A stretch of DNA of 64,000 bases from Sipunculus nudus (Eukaryota > Annelida > Sipuncula > Golfingiida > Sipunculidae): positions 60,266,886 to 60,330,885 of the forward strand of contig CM049322.1 in NCBI GenBank assembly GCA_026874595.1, in the 5' to 3' direction. The translations under genes and the position numbers were made by a program. Positions 35,915 through 46,419 of the stretch are shown here, in pieces. The notes beneath the pieces were generated by a model. It saw only the letters and a program-made list of their open reading frames with translations. It was not told the DNA's origin and searched no databases. The stretch's first letter is position 1. Each line of letters starts with the position of its first letter.

Positions 35915-37790
35915 GAAAGGTCTCTTTTCCAGTACAACCTTTGACATACTAGAACATGGTTCTTGTCTTACAGACGCTCCCTTAATCAGGGCTAAGAGGT
36001 CTCTTTTTCAGAACAACCTTTGACATAATAGAACATGGTTTTTCTCTTACTGAAGCTCCCTTCTCCAGGGTTGAAAGGTCTCTTTTCCAGAACAACCTTT
36101 GACATTCTAGAACATGGCTCTTGTCTTACAGACCCACCCTCCATCAGGTCTGAAAGGTCTCTTTTTCAGAACAACCTTTGACATACTAGAACGTGTTTCT
36201 TCTCTTACAGACCCTGCCTCCATCAGGGCTGAAAGGTCTCTTTTCCAAAACAACCTTTGACATAATAGAACATGGTTTTTCTCTTACTGAAGCTCCCTCC
36301 TTCAGGGTTGAAAGGTCTCTTTTCCAGAACAACCTTTGACATACTAGAACATGGTTCTTGTCTTACAGACGCTCCCTTAATCAGGGCTGAAAGGTCTCTT
36401 TTTCAGAACAACCTTTGACATACTAGAACTTGGTTCTTCTCTTACAGACCCTCCCTCCTTCAGGGTTGAAAGGTCTCTTTTCCAGAACAACCTTTGACAT
36501 ACTAGAACGTGGCTCTTGTCTTACAGACCCACCCTCCATCAGGTCTGAAAGGTCTCTTTTTCAGAACAACCTTTGACATACTAGAACGTGTTTCTTTTCT
36601 TACAGACCCTGCCTCCATCAGGGCTGAAAGGTCTCTTTTCCAAAACAACCTTTGACATAATAGAACATGGTTTTTCTCTTACTGAAGCTCCCTCCTTCAG
36701 GTCTGAAAGGTCTCTTTTCCAGTACAACCTTTGACATACTAGAACATGGTTCTTGTCTTACAGACGCTCCCTTAATCAGGGCTGAAAGGTCTCTTTTTCA
36801 GAACAACCTTTGACATACTAGATCTTGGTTCTTCTCTTACAGACCCTCCCTCCTTCAGGGTTGAAAGGTCTCTTTTCCAGAACAACCTTTGACATACTAG
36901 AACATGGCTCTTGTCTTACAGACCCACCCTCCATCAGGTCTGAAAGGTCTCTTTTTCAGAACAACCTTTGACATAATAGAACGTGTTTCTTCTCTTACAG
37001 ACCCTGCTTCCATCAGGGCTGAAAGGTCTCTTTTCCAAAACAACCTTTGACATAATAGAACATGATTTTTCTCTTACTGAAGCTCCCTCCTTCAGAGTTG
37101 AAAGGTCTCTTTTCCAGAACAACCTTTGACATACTAGAACATGGCTCTTGTCTTACAGACCCACCCTCCATCAGGTCTGGAAGGTCTCTTTTTCAGAACA
37201 ACCTTTGACATACTAGAACGTGTTTCTTCTCTTACAGACCCTGCCTCCATCAGGGCTGAAAGGTCTTTTTTCCAAAACAACCTTTGACATAATAGAACAT
37301 GGTTTTTCTCTTACTGAAGCTCCCTCCTTCAGGGTTGAAAGGTCTCTTTTCCAGAACAACCTTTGACATACTAGAACATGGCTCTTGTCTTACAGACCCA
37401 CCCTCCATCAGGTCTGGAAGGTCTCTTTTTCAGAACAACCTTTGACATACTAGAACGTGTTTCTTCTCTTACAGACCCTGCCTCCATCAGGGCTGAAGGG
37501 TCTCTTTTCCAAAACAACCTTTGACATAATAGAACATGGTTTTTCTCTTACTGAAGCTCCCCCCTTCAGGGTTGAAAGGTCTCTTTTCCAGAACAACCTT
37601 TGACATACTAGAACATGGCTCTTGTCTTACAGACCCACCCTCCATCAGGTCTGGAAGGTCTCTTTTTCAGAACAACCTTTGACATACTAGAACGTGTTTC
37701 TTCTCTTACAGACCCTGCCTCCATCAGGGCTGAAGGGTCTCTTTTCCAAAACAACCTTTGACATACTAGAACATGATTCTTCTCTTACAG
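35915..37790 (+). repeat. 79-bp tandem array built from a splice-acceptor/exon boundary, 23 units
   Basis: Acceptor-equivalent positions fall at 35973 + 79n for n = 0 to 23, without a single indel; the last (37790) is the true acceptor of exon 37791-38066. A unit holds TTTGACATACTAGAAC (branch-point-like), a pyrimidine tract TTCTTCTCTTACAG, and about 24 bp homologous to the exon start (CTCCCTCCATCAGGGTTGAA), then GGTCTCTTTTCCAGAACAAC. Seventeen upstream units keep CAG. Six have CTG (36052, 36289, 36684, 37079, 37316, 37553). A 5-unit super-repeat (n = 4-8 and 9-13) and a 3-unit super-repeat (n = 14-16, 17-19, 20-22) can be read from the variants. Confidence 0.95.
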
Positions 37791-38066
37791 ATGCTCCCTC
37801 CATCAGGGTTGAAAATCCAGTCGTTCAAACAGCAGGAGGCCGGAAAGCTGTCATGAAGTTTTACGTCAGTGGGTCACCTGATCCTAGAGTCTCGTGGAAC
37901 CATGAAGGGCATGATGAAGGCGGATCACTTAATGCCACTAGAACTCGTCATGGAGAGTTTGTGTATGAGTTAGCTGTTGCGTCATATAGTGATGCACACG
38001 AAGGGACATACAAGTTTTTGGGTGTTAATGAATATGGAAATGCCAGTGCAGAAGTAATGCTGACAG
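37791..38066 (+). CDS. Ig-like domain exon lacking both canonical cysteines
   Basis: The acceptor TTCTTCTCTTACAG ends at 37790 and the donor GTACGT starts at 38067. The exon is 276 bp, phase 1 at both ends, so it holds a whole domain of 92 codons and can be skipped in frame. Reading: APSIRVENPVV for strand A, AVMKFYVSGSPDPRVSWNHE for strands B-C with the core W, FVYELAVASYSDAHEGTYKF for strands E-F, and GVNEYGNASAEVMLT for strand G. The B-strand position (usually C in a xLxC pattern) is F, and the F-strand position (usually YxC) is also F, so the disulfide is lost as a pair. NAT and NAS are potential glycosylation sites. The tandem array that abuts its acceptor is derived from this exon's first bases. 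Confidence 0.92.
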
Positions 38067-38099
38067 GTACGTATGTTTGTGTAACCTGGTTGACCTGGC

Positions 38100-38526
38100 A
38101 TGCACCTGCCATGGGGTAGGACATGTAGTGTTTTGAAGTGTCATGCCATCGGTGTTGTTTGTGTCATTTCTTGTGAACATGATCAATTTTGAACCTCTCA
38201 GTATAAATGGTGAGCGTCCATCCATCTTTTGGTCTGTCAGTTTAGCCTTCCAGCTGTCCACATGTCCATCACAATTATGATATGTTTACACAATACTCGA
38301 AAAGAATTAGAGGTACAGTCACCTATCTTGCAGCATTGATTCACCTTTTCAAGGGCTAGGTCGAGTTCAAACATTGACGACCTTGCACTTCAAGGTCACA
38401 GCAGCAATAATGCTAAAATGATGTTATCATTATAACTCAAAAAGAATTTGAGGCACGGTCACCAAACTCACAGTATTGATGCAGAGCATGAAGGGCCAAG
38501 TCAAGTTAAAAAATGTATGATGCATT
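38100..38526. other. Intron with unassigned repeat text
   Basis: Contains two 100-bp parallel passages (CTCGAAAAGAATTAGAGGTA near 38296 and CTCAAAAAGAATTTGAGGCA near 38436), which look like modules of a further degraded repeat. No coding segment. Confidence 0.5.
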
Positions 38527-38528
38527 TT

Positions 38529-38588
38529 TAGCTCAGCTGACTATAAGTCATCTGAGCTATAGTCATGGTCCATTGTCCGTCGTCCGTC

Positions 38589-38623
<35 letters not shown>

Positions 38624-41600
38624 CCGTCTGGATGTCCGTCCTTAAGACTGGCACGTTTCGACACCGTTGGACCTACGAATCTGAATTTCGGCATACAGTT
38701 AGATGTCCCCATAATCTCCTACCATGCCAAAAATTGGGTCAATAGGACTTCGTTCCTTTGAGATATTAAGGAAAAACCTCAATTTTTTATTAGAAATCTA
38801 TTTTCACACTTCAGGACTGCCTAATATCAAAACCACTCATCTGGTTTTCTTCATATTTTCCATAAATGTTCCTCTATATAGTTCCTATGTACATGCCAGA
38901 TATTAAGTCAGTATTATATAATTTAAAAAAGTTATTGGCCCAAACATAATGCACTTTGTAAAAAAATCAGGAAGATATTTTGTCACTTAAGACCCAAAGT
39001 GTTAAAGGTAGGGACTTTTTTCCAGTAATACAACTTTAATTAATCAAAATTTAATTGTATACCAAAAATTAGATCAAAATCTGTTAAATATTTTTAAATA
39101 TTGGCAAAAATATAAAATTGGTACCTTAAATTTTGCCCAACTTTGGCCATGGCACGTTTTTTTCCTGTAAGTACTGTGGATTTAATTTTCACACCATGTA
39201 TACATAAGGATTTAATCTGTTAAAATCTGAAATTTGAAAATAAAAGCTGCAAAATTAGGCTAGTTATTGAATTTTTTTGGAGGCTCTTGTTGTATTCCCT
39301 TACATTGTCAAGAAGTCCACTTTGATGACTGTAGGTCATTCAGTGCACATCTCTATGCTCCCCAGGCTGTTGACATAATTTTAGATGTCCCCAAAATCTC
39401 CTACCATACCGAAAATTGGGTCATTAGGACTTTGTTCCTTCGAGATATTAAGGAAAAAAACTCCGTTTTCCATAAAAAAAAGCCATTGTTACACTTCAAG
39501 GCTGCCTAATATCAAAACCACTGATCTGTTTTTGATCGTATTTAGTATTCACATTCTTTTATACATTTTCTATGAACATCACCAAAAATTAGGTCAGTAT
39601 TGAGTATTATTTTGAAGTTAGGGGCCAAAACATAATGCAATTTTTTAAAAAATCAGGAAATATATTTACTCACATGAGAATTGCTGAACCTAGAGACCTT
39701 TTTTCAGGAATATAACTTTATTTAATCAAAATTCAATTGTTTACCCAAAATTAGATCTGAATTTTGCAAATTTTTCAAGTTATTAGCATAATTAAAAAAA
39801 CCATACCTTAACCCTTTACTGTTTACATTTATACTAGATTTCCGACAAATTCTGACACTATTTATATTTACACTAACAGCCATATCTTTTCAAGCCTTTT
39901 TTGTATCTTTATCAAATTTTCAACAATTCCCACTAAGAGGGTTTGCTGAAGATTATTGAAAATCATTGAAACTTAGAAGTAATATGCAATATTTTTGTCC
40001 TGAAAGAATCTATACACATCATGGCATGCTAGTTGCCCATTTTGAGTGCTCTTTAGTGGCTTGTAAACAGTAAAGGGTTAAATTTTGTCCAACTTTGGCA
40101 CTGTTGATTTAATTTTCCCAGCATATATGCATAAGGATTTAATCTTTTAAAATCTGAACTTTCAAAAGAAATTGATTGGAATGAATAGCTTTTATTCATG
40201 TTTTCACACACCATGTCAAGTGTTGTTTACATCTAGCCCACCTAGTAGTACAGCCTTCACTTGCATTATGTAACCCACCCCAGGCAGCTTACCTTGGCCC
40301 AGCTTGGCCACTACTAGCAGGCTTCCCCTCGCCCTGCACTCATCCCCCCCCCAGCTGGTGCATAAACTAGATGAATGTTATAATTTTCCTGTATTTTATT
40401 TTATTTTTGGACATGCTACATTTTGGATTTTGTATTGAACCACCAGGGTTACAATGATTAAAGTGTACATTTAATTGTGTCCACAAAGTGGTGTATTGCT
40501 GTGAAAGTGTGGATGTTCATGAGATAAGTAATTCCTTACTTCAGAAGAGTAAAAACTTCACCAGGTGTGAAATTGACTATTAATTCCAGTAATTAATTAA
40601 AACTGGGATAGTAATTAGCACAATGATATTGTTTGTCCCTCATTCAACCAACAGTGTGTATACTTTATTTGAAAAGATGTTTTATTTTGTCAAATTTACT
40701 TTTATTTTATTTTGGTGAATAAAATTAAGCATGTCCTGAAAACTCCAATATGCAAAACTTTTTAATAGTGATTCAAGGAATATTCTTGTAGATGCCATGT
40801 TGTGGCATTATTTTCTTTTAAAATCAGTTAAAACATTTATGATTTAAAAATAATAAAATATATGTGTATGCATAATATGACCCAATGTTTTTTACTCTGT
40901 ATATTTAATGATTGCAACTTTTGCAACAATTCTAATATTTTAACTTATATTTTCAGGTTTTTTTAATTAAAAATTTATAAACCTGTAAATAAAAAAATGA
41001 TACAGATAAAAACTTCTTAATGGAAAAAGTGGATCTGCTTAAAAAATAGGATTATATATAAACTTAAATGCATTATTCTCTTGAAAGTGAAATAAAGGTA
41101 TTAGTCCATTCTGTCCACTTGCCTGTCCATCTGTAAATTTTCGTATGCAACACAGTATCTCAAAACTTTTACTGTTTTTCTTCATGACAGTCTTGTCAGA
41201 GTATTAGTTTGCAATCATATATTTAGAACTTCACTATAACCAAGTAGGAGGGCCCCTTTCCTCTTAGCTTTTCATATTCTTATATAAATGAAAAACATTA
41301 CAATAGAATATTTCTACATCCACCTTTGTGCTGCCCTCACTTTTCCCTTCTCCGAACCCCATCCCAAAGTCAGCCTCAGTAAGCAAGAACAAGATGAATC
41401 AGATATATTCATACTTTAATATTTTGTATAACTATTCGTCCATAGGTACCTATGTACATGCCAGAAATTATGTCAATATTGTGTAATATGTAGACATAGT
41501 GGGCATCACAATAATGTACCTTGTCAAGACTAAAGAGATATTGTGTCATACAGTCACATATTCATAAATCACTTCATCAGCATAGTTAATCATAACATCA

Positions 41601-41955
41601 TATCTGTCAAATTGAACGCTTGCAGACTACCATACACTTTAGATCCTTCAACAAATAGCCTTATCATATACTACTGCTTATTACTGCTGTCATTGCATTC
41701 ATATTTGCTCAAATATATCACAATTTTCAACCCCTCCTAAATAAATAAAAAATAAACCACTTTATTTGACTCTATTAATCCATCAGTCAGGTAATTTCAT
41801 TTATCATTTACTCACATATTACATTACATTCCTTTATAATAGCCCAACATGTACATGATATTCATAAGCTTTATCGACTCGATATAGTATCACAGTGGAG
41901 AAACATTTTAATCCAATCACGATCAGCTGAGCGCCGTGACCCATGGGTCCCTTGT
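38529..41955 (+). repeat. Complete type A element carrying a MITE
   Basis: Runs from hairpin TAGCTCAGCTGACTATAAGT to CAGCTGAGC, GACCCATGGGTC and CCTTGT. Without the 266-bp MITE and its duplicated TTAA it is about 3.16 kb, the same as 23459-26626, with high similarity throughout. Confidence 0.88.
39812..40077. mobile_element. piggyBac-like MITE, 266 bp
   Basis: It has perfect 16-bp inverted ends CCCTTTACTGTTTACA and TGTAAACAGTAAAGGG, flanked on both sides by TTAA (39808-39811 and 40078-40081). The orthologous positions in the sister type A copies (near 16850 and 24732) read TACCTTAAATT with a single TTAA, so the empty site is known. TTAA targets and CCC-starting ends are the hallmark of piggyBac transposons. 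No transposase is encoded, so a related autonomous element elsewhere would be needed. Confidence 0.9.
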
Positions 41956-41956
41956 T

Positions 41957-43015
41957 AGCTAAGCTGACTGTAAGTCAACTTAGGTGTAGGACAGCTGGAT
42001 GGCCGTCCCTTAGCAGGGCACAAATCGGAACTGCTGGTCCTCTAAACTTCTAAATAAATTTTCAGAGAGATCAATAAAAAGTCTCCTTGGAAACCTGAAA
42101 AAAAGGTCACTTTGACCCATATCCTTTGAACAATTGGGCTTGAAAGTACCCCTAAGAATAATTTTAAAAAATTGATACAAAACATCCAATATCTTGATGA
42201 TAATGCATGGATTGTCATTAAACATGCTTTGATTATTAACCATGACTAGTTTTGTCAGTTTCCGAAAAAGTGATGGGGCCACCAGTATTATTTTTTAGCT
42301 CAGCTGACTGTAAGTCAACTTAGGTGTAGGACAGCTGGATGGCCGTCCCTTAGCAGGGCACAAATCGGAACTGCTGGTCCTCTAAACTTCTAAATAAATT
42401 TCCAGAGAGATCAATAAAAAGTCTCCTTGGAAACCTGAAAAAAGGTCACTTTGACCCATATCCTTTGAACTATTGGGCTTGAAAGTACCCCTAAGAATAA
42501 TTTTAAAAAATTGATACAAAACATCCAATATCTTGATGATAATGCATGGATTGTCATTAAACATGCTTTGATTATTAACCATGACTAGTTTTGTCAGTTT
42601 CCGAAAAGTGATTGGGCCACCAGTATTATTTTTTAGCTCAGCTGACTGTAAGTCAGCTGAGGTATAGAAATGGTGCTTTCTCGGTCATCAGGCCGTCCAG
42701 CCATCCAGCCATCAGTTAGCAGGGCACAAATCGTAACTGCTGGTCCTAGAATCTTCCAAGTAAACATCCAAGGAGGTCAATAAAAAATCTCCTTGGAAAC
42801 CTGAAATTAGGTCACTGTGACCTATATCCTCGTAGTTATGTGGCTTGAAAGTACCCCCAGAATAATCAAAAATATAATACAAAACCTCCAATATCTTGAT
42901 AATAAATGCATGGATTGTCATCAGTCTTGCCTTATGTATTGACCATGACTAGTTTTGTCAGTTCCCGAAAAGTGTAGCGCCACCTATATTTTTAGCTCAG
43001 CGGACTAGCTCAGCT
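41957..43015 (+). repeat. Three tandem type A 5' modules of about 340 bp
   Basis: Starts at 41957, 42297 and 42635 (AGCTCAGCTGACTGTAAGTC variants; the first is AGCTAAGC). The first two are nearly identical, and the third matches 2963-3345 better. Each ends with a palindrome-derived GGCCACCAG or GCGCCACC segment. Only 5' modules are present. Confidence 0.8.
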
Positions 43016-43320
43016 TGCTAACCTACTAATAGGGGAAGATTTTTAGCTCAGCTGACTTTCAGTCATGCTGGGCTATAGCGATGGGTCTTTGTCTGTCGTC
43101 CTTCTGTCTGTCCGTCCGGCTGTCCGGCTGGCCATCCGTCCGTTAGCAGGGCACAAATCGTAACCGTAGGGGCTAGTGCTATGAACCCTATGCAGTCTAA
43201 GAGGTTTTTAAAAGATCTCCTTGCAAACCTGAAATTAGGTCACTGCAACCTATATTCTCGAAGTTATAGGGTATGTTTGCAACCCCCTGAAATAATTCTT
43301 TTAGCCAAAATTTTCATCCC
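43016..43320 (+). repeat. Type A 5' fragment
   Basis: Starts with TTTTTAGCTCAGCTGACTTT at about 43048, has GTCCGTCCGGCTGTCCGG text and the GGGCACAAATCGTAACC module, and passes into AGGTCA modules near 43300. Confidence 0.68.
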
Positions 43321-43990
43321 TAACCTTCCATCTTTCACATACAGCTCACCTACCAACAGGGGAAGAACCATAATTATTTTGAGGTCACAAGCTCAAAGGT
43401 CAAGGTCACAGAACCAACTTCTTTGAAAAGCCTGTGGGTGCATTTTAAACCAAACCTTTCATCCCAATTCTTTGATCTTTCACATATAGCTAACCTTCTA
43501 AGTGGGAGAAGAATCCTATAGTTGTTGAGGTCACAAGGTCAGAGGTCAGGGTCACAGGATCCACTTCTTTGAAAAGGTTGTGGACACATTTCGAGCTAGA
43601 CCTTTCATTCCAAACCTTTCAGCACTGATATCGCTTCTCTGCCAACAGGGGAAGAGACCTGTTGATTTTGAGGTCAAAGGTCAAGTTCACAGCACCCTCT
43701 TCTTGTGTGGAGTCATTTTCAGGCAAACTTTTCAATCTATACGTTCTATATATGGCTTACCTACCAATAGGGGAAGAAGCCTATTGATGTTGAGTTCAAA
43801 AGGTCAAAGGTCAAGGTCACAATATTGTTCTAAATGCTTGTGAACATATTTCAAGTGAAACTGTTTAACCCAAACCTTCAGTCTTTCACATATGCCACAT
43901 CTATGCATCACTGAATGTGATTCAAACTTCATATTTATGGGTCTTTTTGCATGAAGAAATAACTAATTGATTTTGAGGTCAGCTGGTCAG
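43300..43990 (+). repeat. Type E AGGTCA modules
   Basis: Five modules of 120-150 bp with AAAGGTCAAGGTCAC or AAGGTCAGAGGTCAGGGTCA (near 43390, 43530, 43672, 43799 and 43975). No element end is visible on either side. Confidence 0.65.
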
Positions 43991-45447
43991 GAGGTTAAAG
44001 GTTGCAGGTCTAAGTTATTCACTCATTGGTTGCCAAGTAATATTACACCCGGCCAGATGTAAGTTAATAGTAGTTACCCATCATTTAGAAAGAATCCAGT
44101 TGATATGTGGGCAAAAGGCTAAAGTCATAGGTCAGGGATGTTCACAATAACTTATTTTGTAGACCATCTCTATTTTTCTTGTTTTCTTGTATATATAAGC
44201 ATGGCACTCACAACTGGTACATCTCACTCTGTGCCCATTATTGTCAGTGACACTTGTGATATATGACTCCCTTTTGTATCAGCTCATGGAGTGATAAGGA
44301 TATATCATTAGTGCATAACAAAACACTGTTGCCGGAATGCTTTGGCCTGGCATTAAGACTATGAGAGTTAAGTGTTAAGGTTTAGCTACTGATTTATAAA
44401 ATGATAGGAACATTTTGCAGTTTATATCATGGAATCATAGCAATAAACTTAGTTTTCTAGATATCTGAATATTATCATACAAATCATCAGATATACCAGC
44501 AAGTGTTTTTTCTGATAATATGTGGGTCTGTACCTGGATTTAGGATGGCTTTATTTGATTACAAGACTCTTAGTGATGCTTTCTGCATTTCTTTTCTTTT
44601 AGGTTTTGCAGTTTATCTACCCTGCTGACCCCATTGAATAGCAAGCTGATAATTAAAACAAATTGGACTTGCACTTTTTACATTTGCATGTTCATAAATC
44701 TGATATGAGAGCTCTCCAACCTGATCATGCCTTTTGAATTGTTTTGGACATTCATAACTGTTACATGCTTTGGAGCAATTGCTACAAGTTTAGTGTCTTA
44801 TTGGAGGATGTGTGATATCAAATGTCAGACTTGTCAGAAAGCCATTATGTCTGCCAGGTAGCCATTTTAGAAATCCTTTTGCCAGGGCAGTTTCTGTGAT
44901 TTTTTTATGATGTTTGGTCCCTTTTAGAGGTTGTTTGTTGTTCAATTTCTGACCTGTCAGAAATCCAATATGGCCACCAGGAAGCCATCTTTAAATTCCT
45001 TTAGAACATATTATCTCAAGAACTATTAAAGTGAATGCAGTTGGATGTATATTAATGTAATCTTGCATTGGGTCAAAGATTTCTTAATAAATATGGCCAT
45101 CATTTATGAAAGCTCAGTACAGTTGGCTTGTATTGAATAAAAATTAATATGGAAGCACCCGTTTCACAATAATTCTTGCATGGATTTCCTTGATCTTTTG
45201 CTATATTTTGATCTTACATGTGGCCTTTTTAGACTGACAGGTATCGAGCAAGCTGTGGGATTAGTTCCTGATAGCTCAACAACCATACATTTTGCCTCAG
45301 ACCATCATTTACTATGTTTTAACCAGACATATATGATAAGAATTTATGGCAGCATAGAAAGTTTAAACAAAATTGGCATATAGGTTCTGCAACAATTTTA
45401 CTAGAAGTTGTGAATCGCAGCCCATGATGTCGCAGGTCATGCTTGGC
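43991..45447. other. Intron, mostly unassigned
   Basis: About 1.45 kb with no exon that I could support. Two diverged passages near 44825-44880 and 44950-45000 share GTCAGAAA..CCA..ATG..CCA..AGCCAT and suggest an old tandem duplication. The segment ends in a decayed type A terminus, CAGCTGAGCGTTATGACCCA at about 45449. Confidence 0.5.
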
Positions 45448-45475
45448 AGCTGAGCGTTATGACCCATGTGTTCAG

Positions 45476-46391
45476 TTTTGGGGTCATGAGGTCAAAGGTC
45501 AAGGTCACAGTACCCACTTATTAAGAAAGATTGTGGATGCATTTAAAGCCAAACTTTTCATCAGAAACCTTCCATCTTGCACATATAGCAGAGCTGCCAA
45601 TAGGGAAAGAAACTGATTGATTTGGGGGTCACAAGGTTAAAGGTCATCGTCACAGGGGCCAAACTGTCCACATATTTGTTCCTGGATGATAACTCCAGTT
45701 TAGATTGACATATTTGTTTCAATTTTGAATAATATATATCCCACCAGTAATGTTAGAACCATTTTGATTTTGGGGTCATAAGGCCAAAGGTCAATTAACG
45801 TCACAGGACCCACTCCTTTACAAAGATTGTTGACGTATTTTTAGCCAAACTTTGTCCCAAACATTCTGTCTTCCAGATGTTGCTCACCTGCCAATATGAA
45901 AAAGTAACTGATGGATTTTGGGGTCACAAGGTCATTGTCATGGGGCCATCAATCCACATATTAGTTTCCAGGTGATAACACAGGTTTCATTTGAAAAATT
46001 GGTTTCAAACTTGACTTAAATATGGTCCACCACTATAGTATGAACTGATGAATCTGGGGTCATGAGATCAAAGGTCAAGGTCACAGGACCCATTACTTTA
46101 GAAAGATTTTGGATGCATTTTAAGCCAAAATTTTCATATAAATCCTTCCATCATCAAAATGTGGTGCACCTGCCAATAGGGGAAGTTTCCTTTTGATTTT
46201 GGGGTCACAAGGTCAAAGTTTGAGGTCTCAGGGCCCATCCATTCACAAATTAGTTTATGGATGATACCTCCAGTTTGGGAAGACAGGTTGGCTCCAAACT
46301 GATCACAGGACCAATATTTCAGAAAACCTCATAAACATATATCCTTATATACAAATGCAGCTGAGCCTCGAGACCCATGGGTCCCTAATTG
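45476..46391 (+). repeat. Type E element, 3' part
   Basis: Starts abruptly in an AGGTCA module (GAGGTCAAAGGTCAAGGTCA at 45488), has about six modules, and ends CAGCTGAGCCTCGAGACCCA and TGGGTCCCTAATT (46357-46391). Confidence 0.7.
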
Positions 46392-46419
46392 TTAATGATG
46401 AATATTTTTTTACTATAAA

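Noticed and set aside
36934-37122. Minus-strand 62-codon frame in the 79-bp array
   Set aside because: Repeat by-product. The real coding strand and phase are set by the exon at 37791.
37694-37790. Upstream extension of exon 37791 as coding sequence with a Met at 37694
   Set aside because: The reading frame is open by chance through one array unit. Phase, acceptor consensus and the Ig domain boundary place the exon start at 37791.
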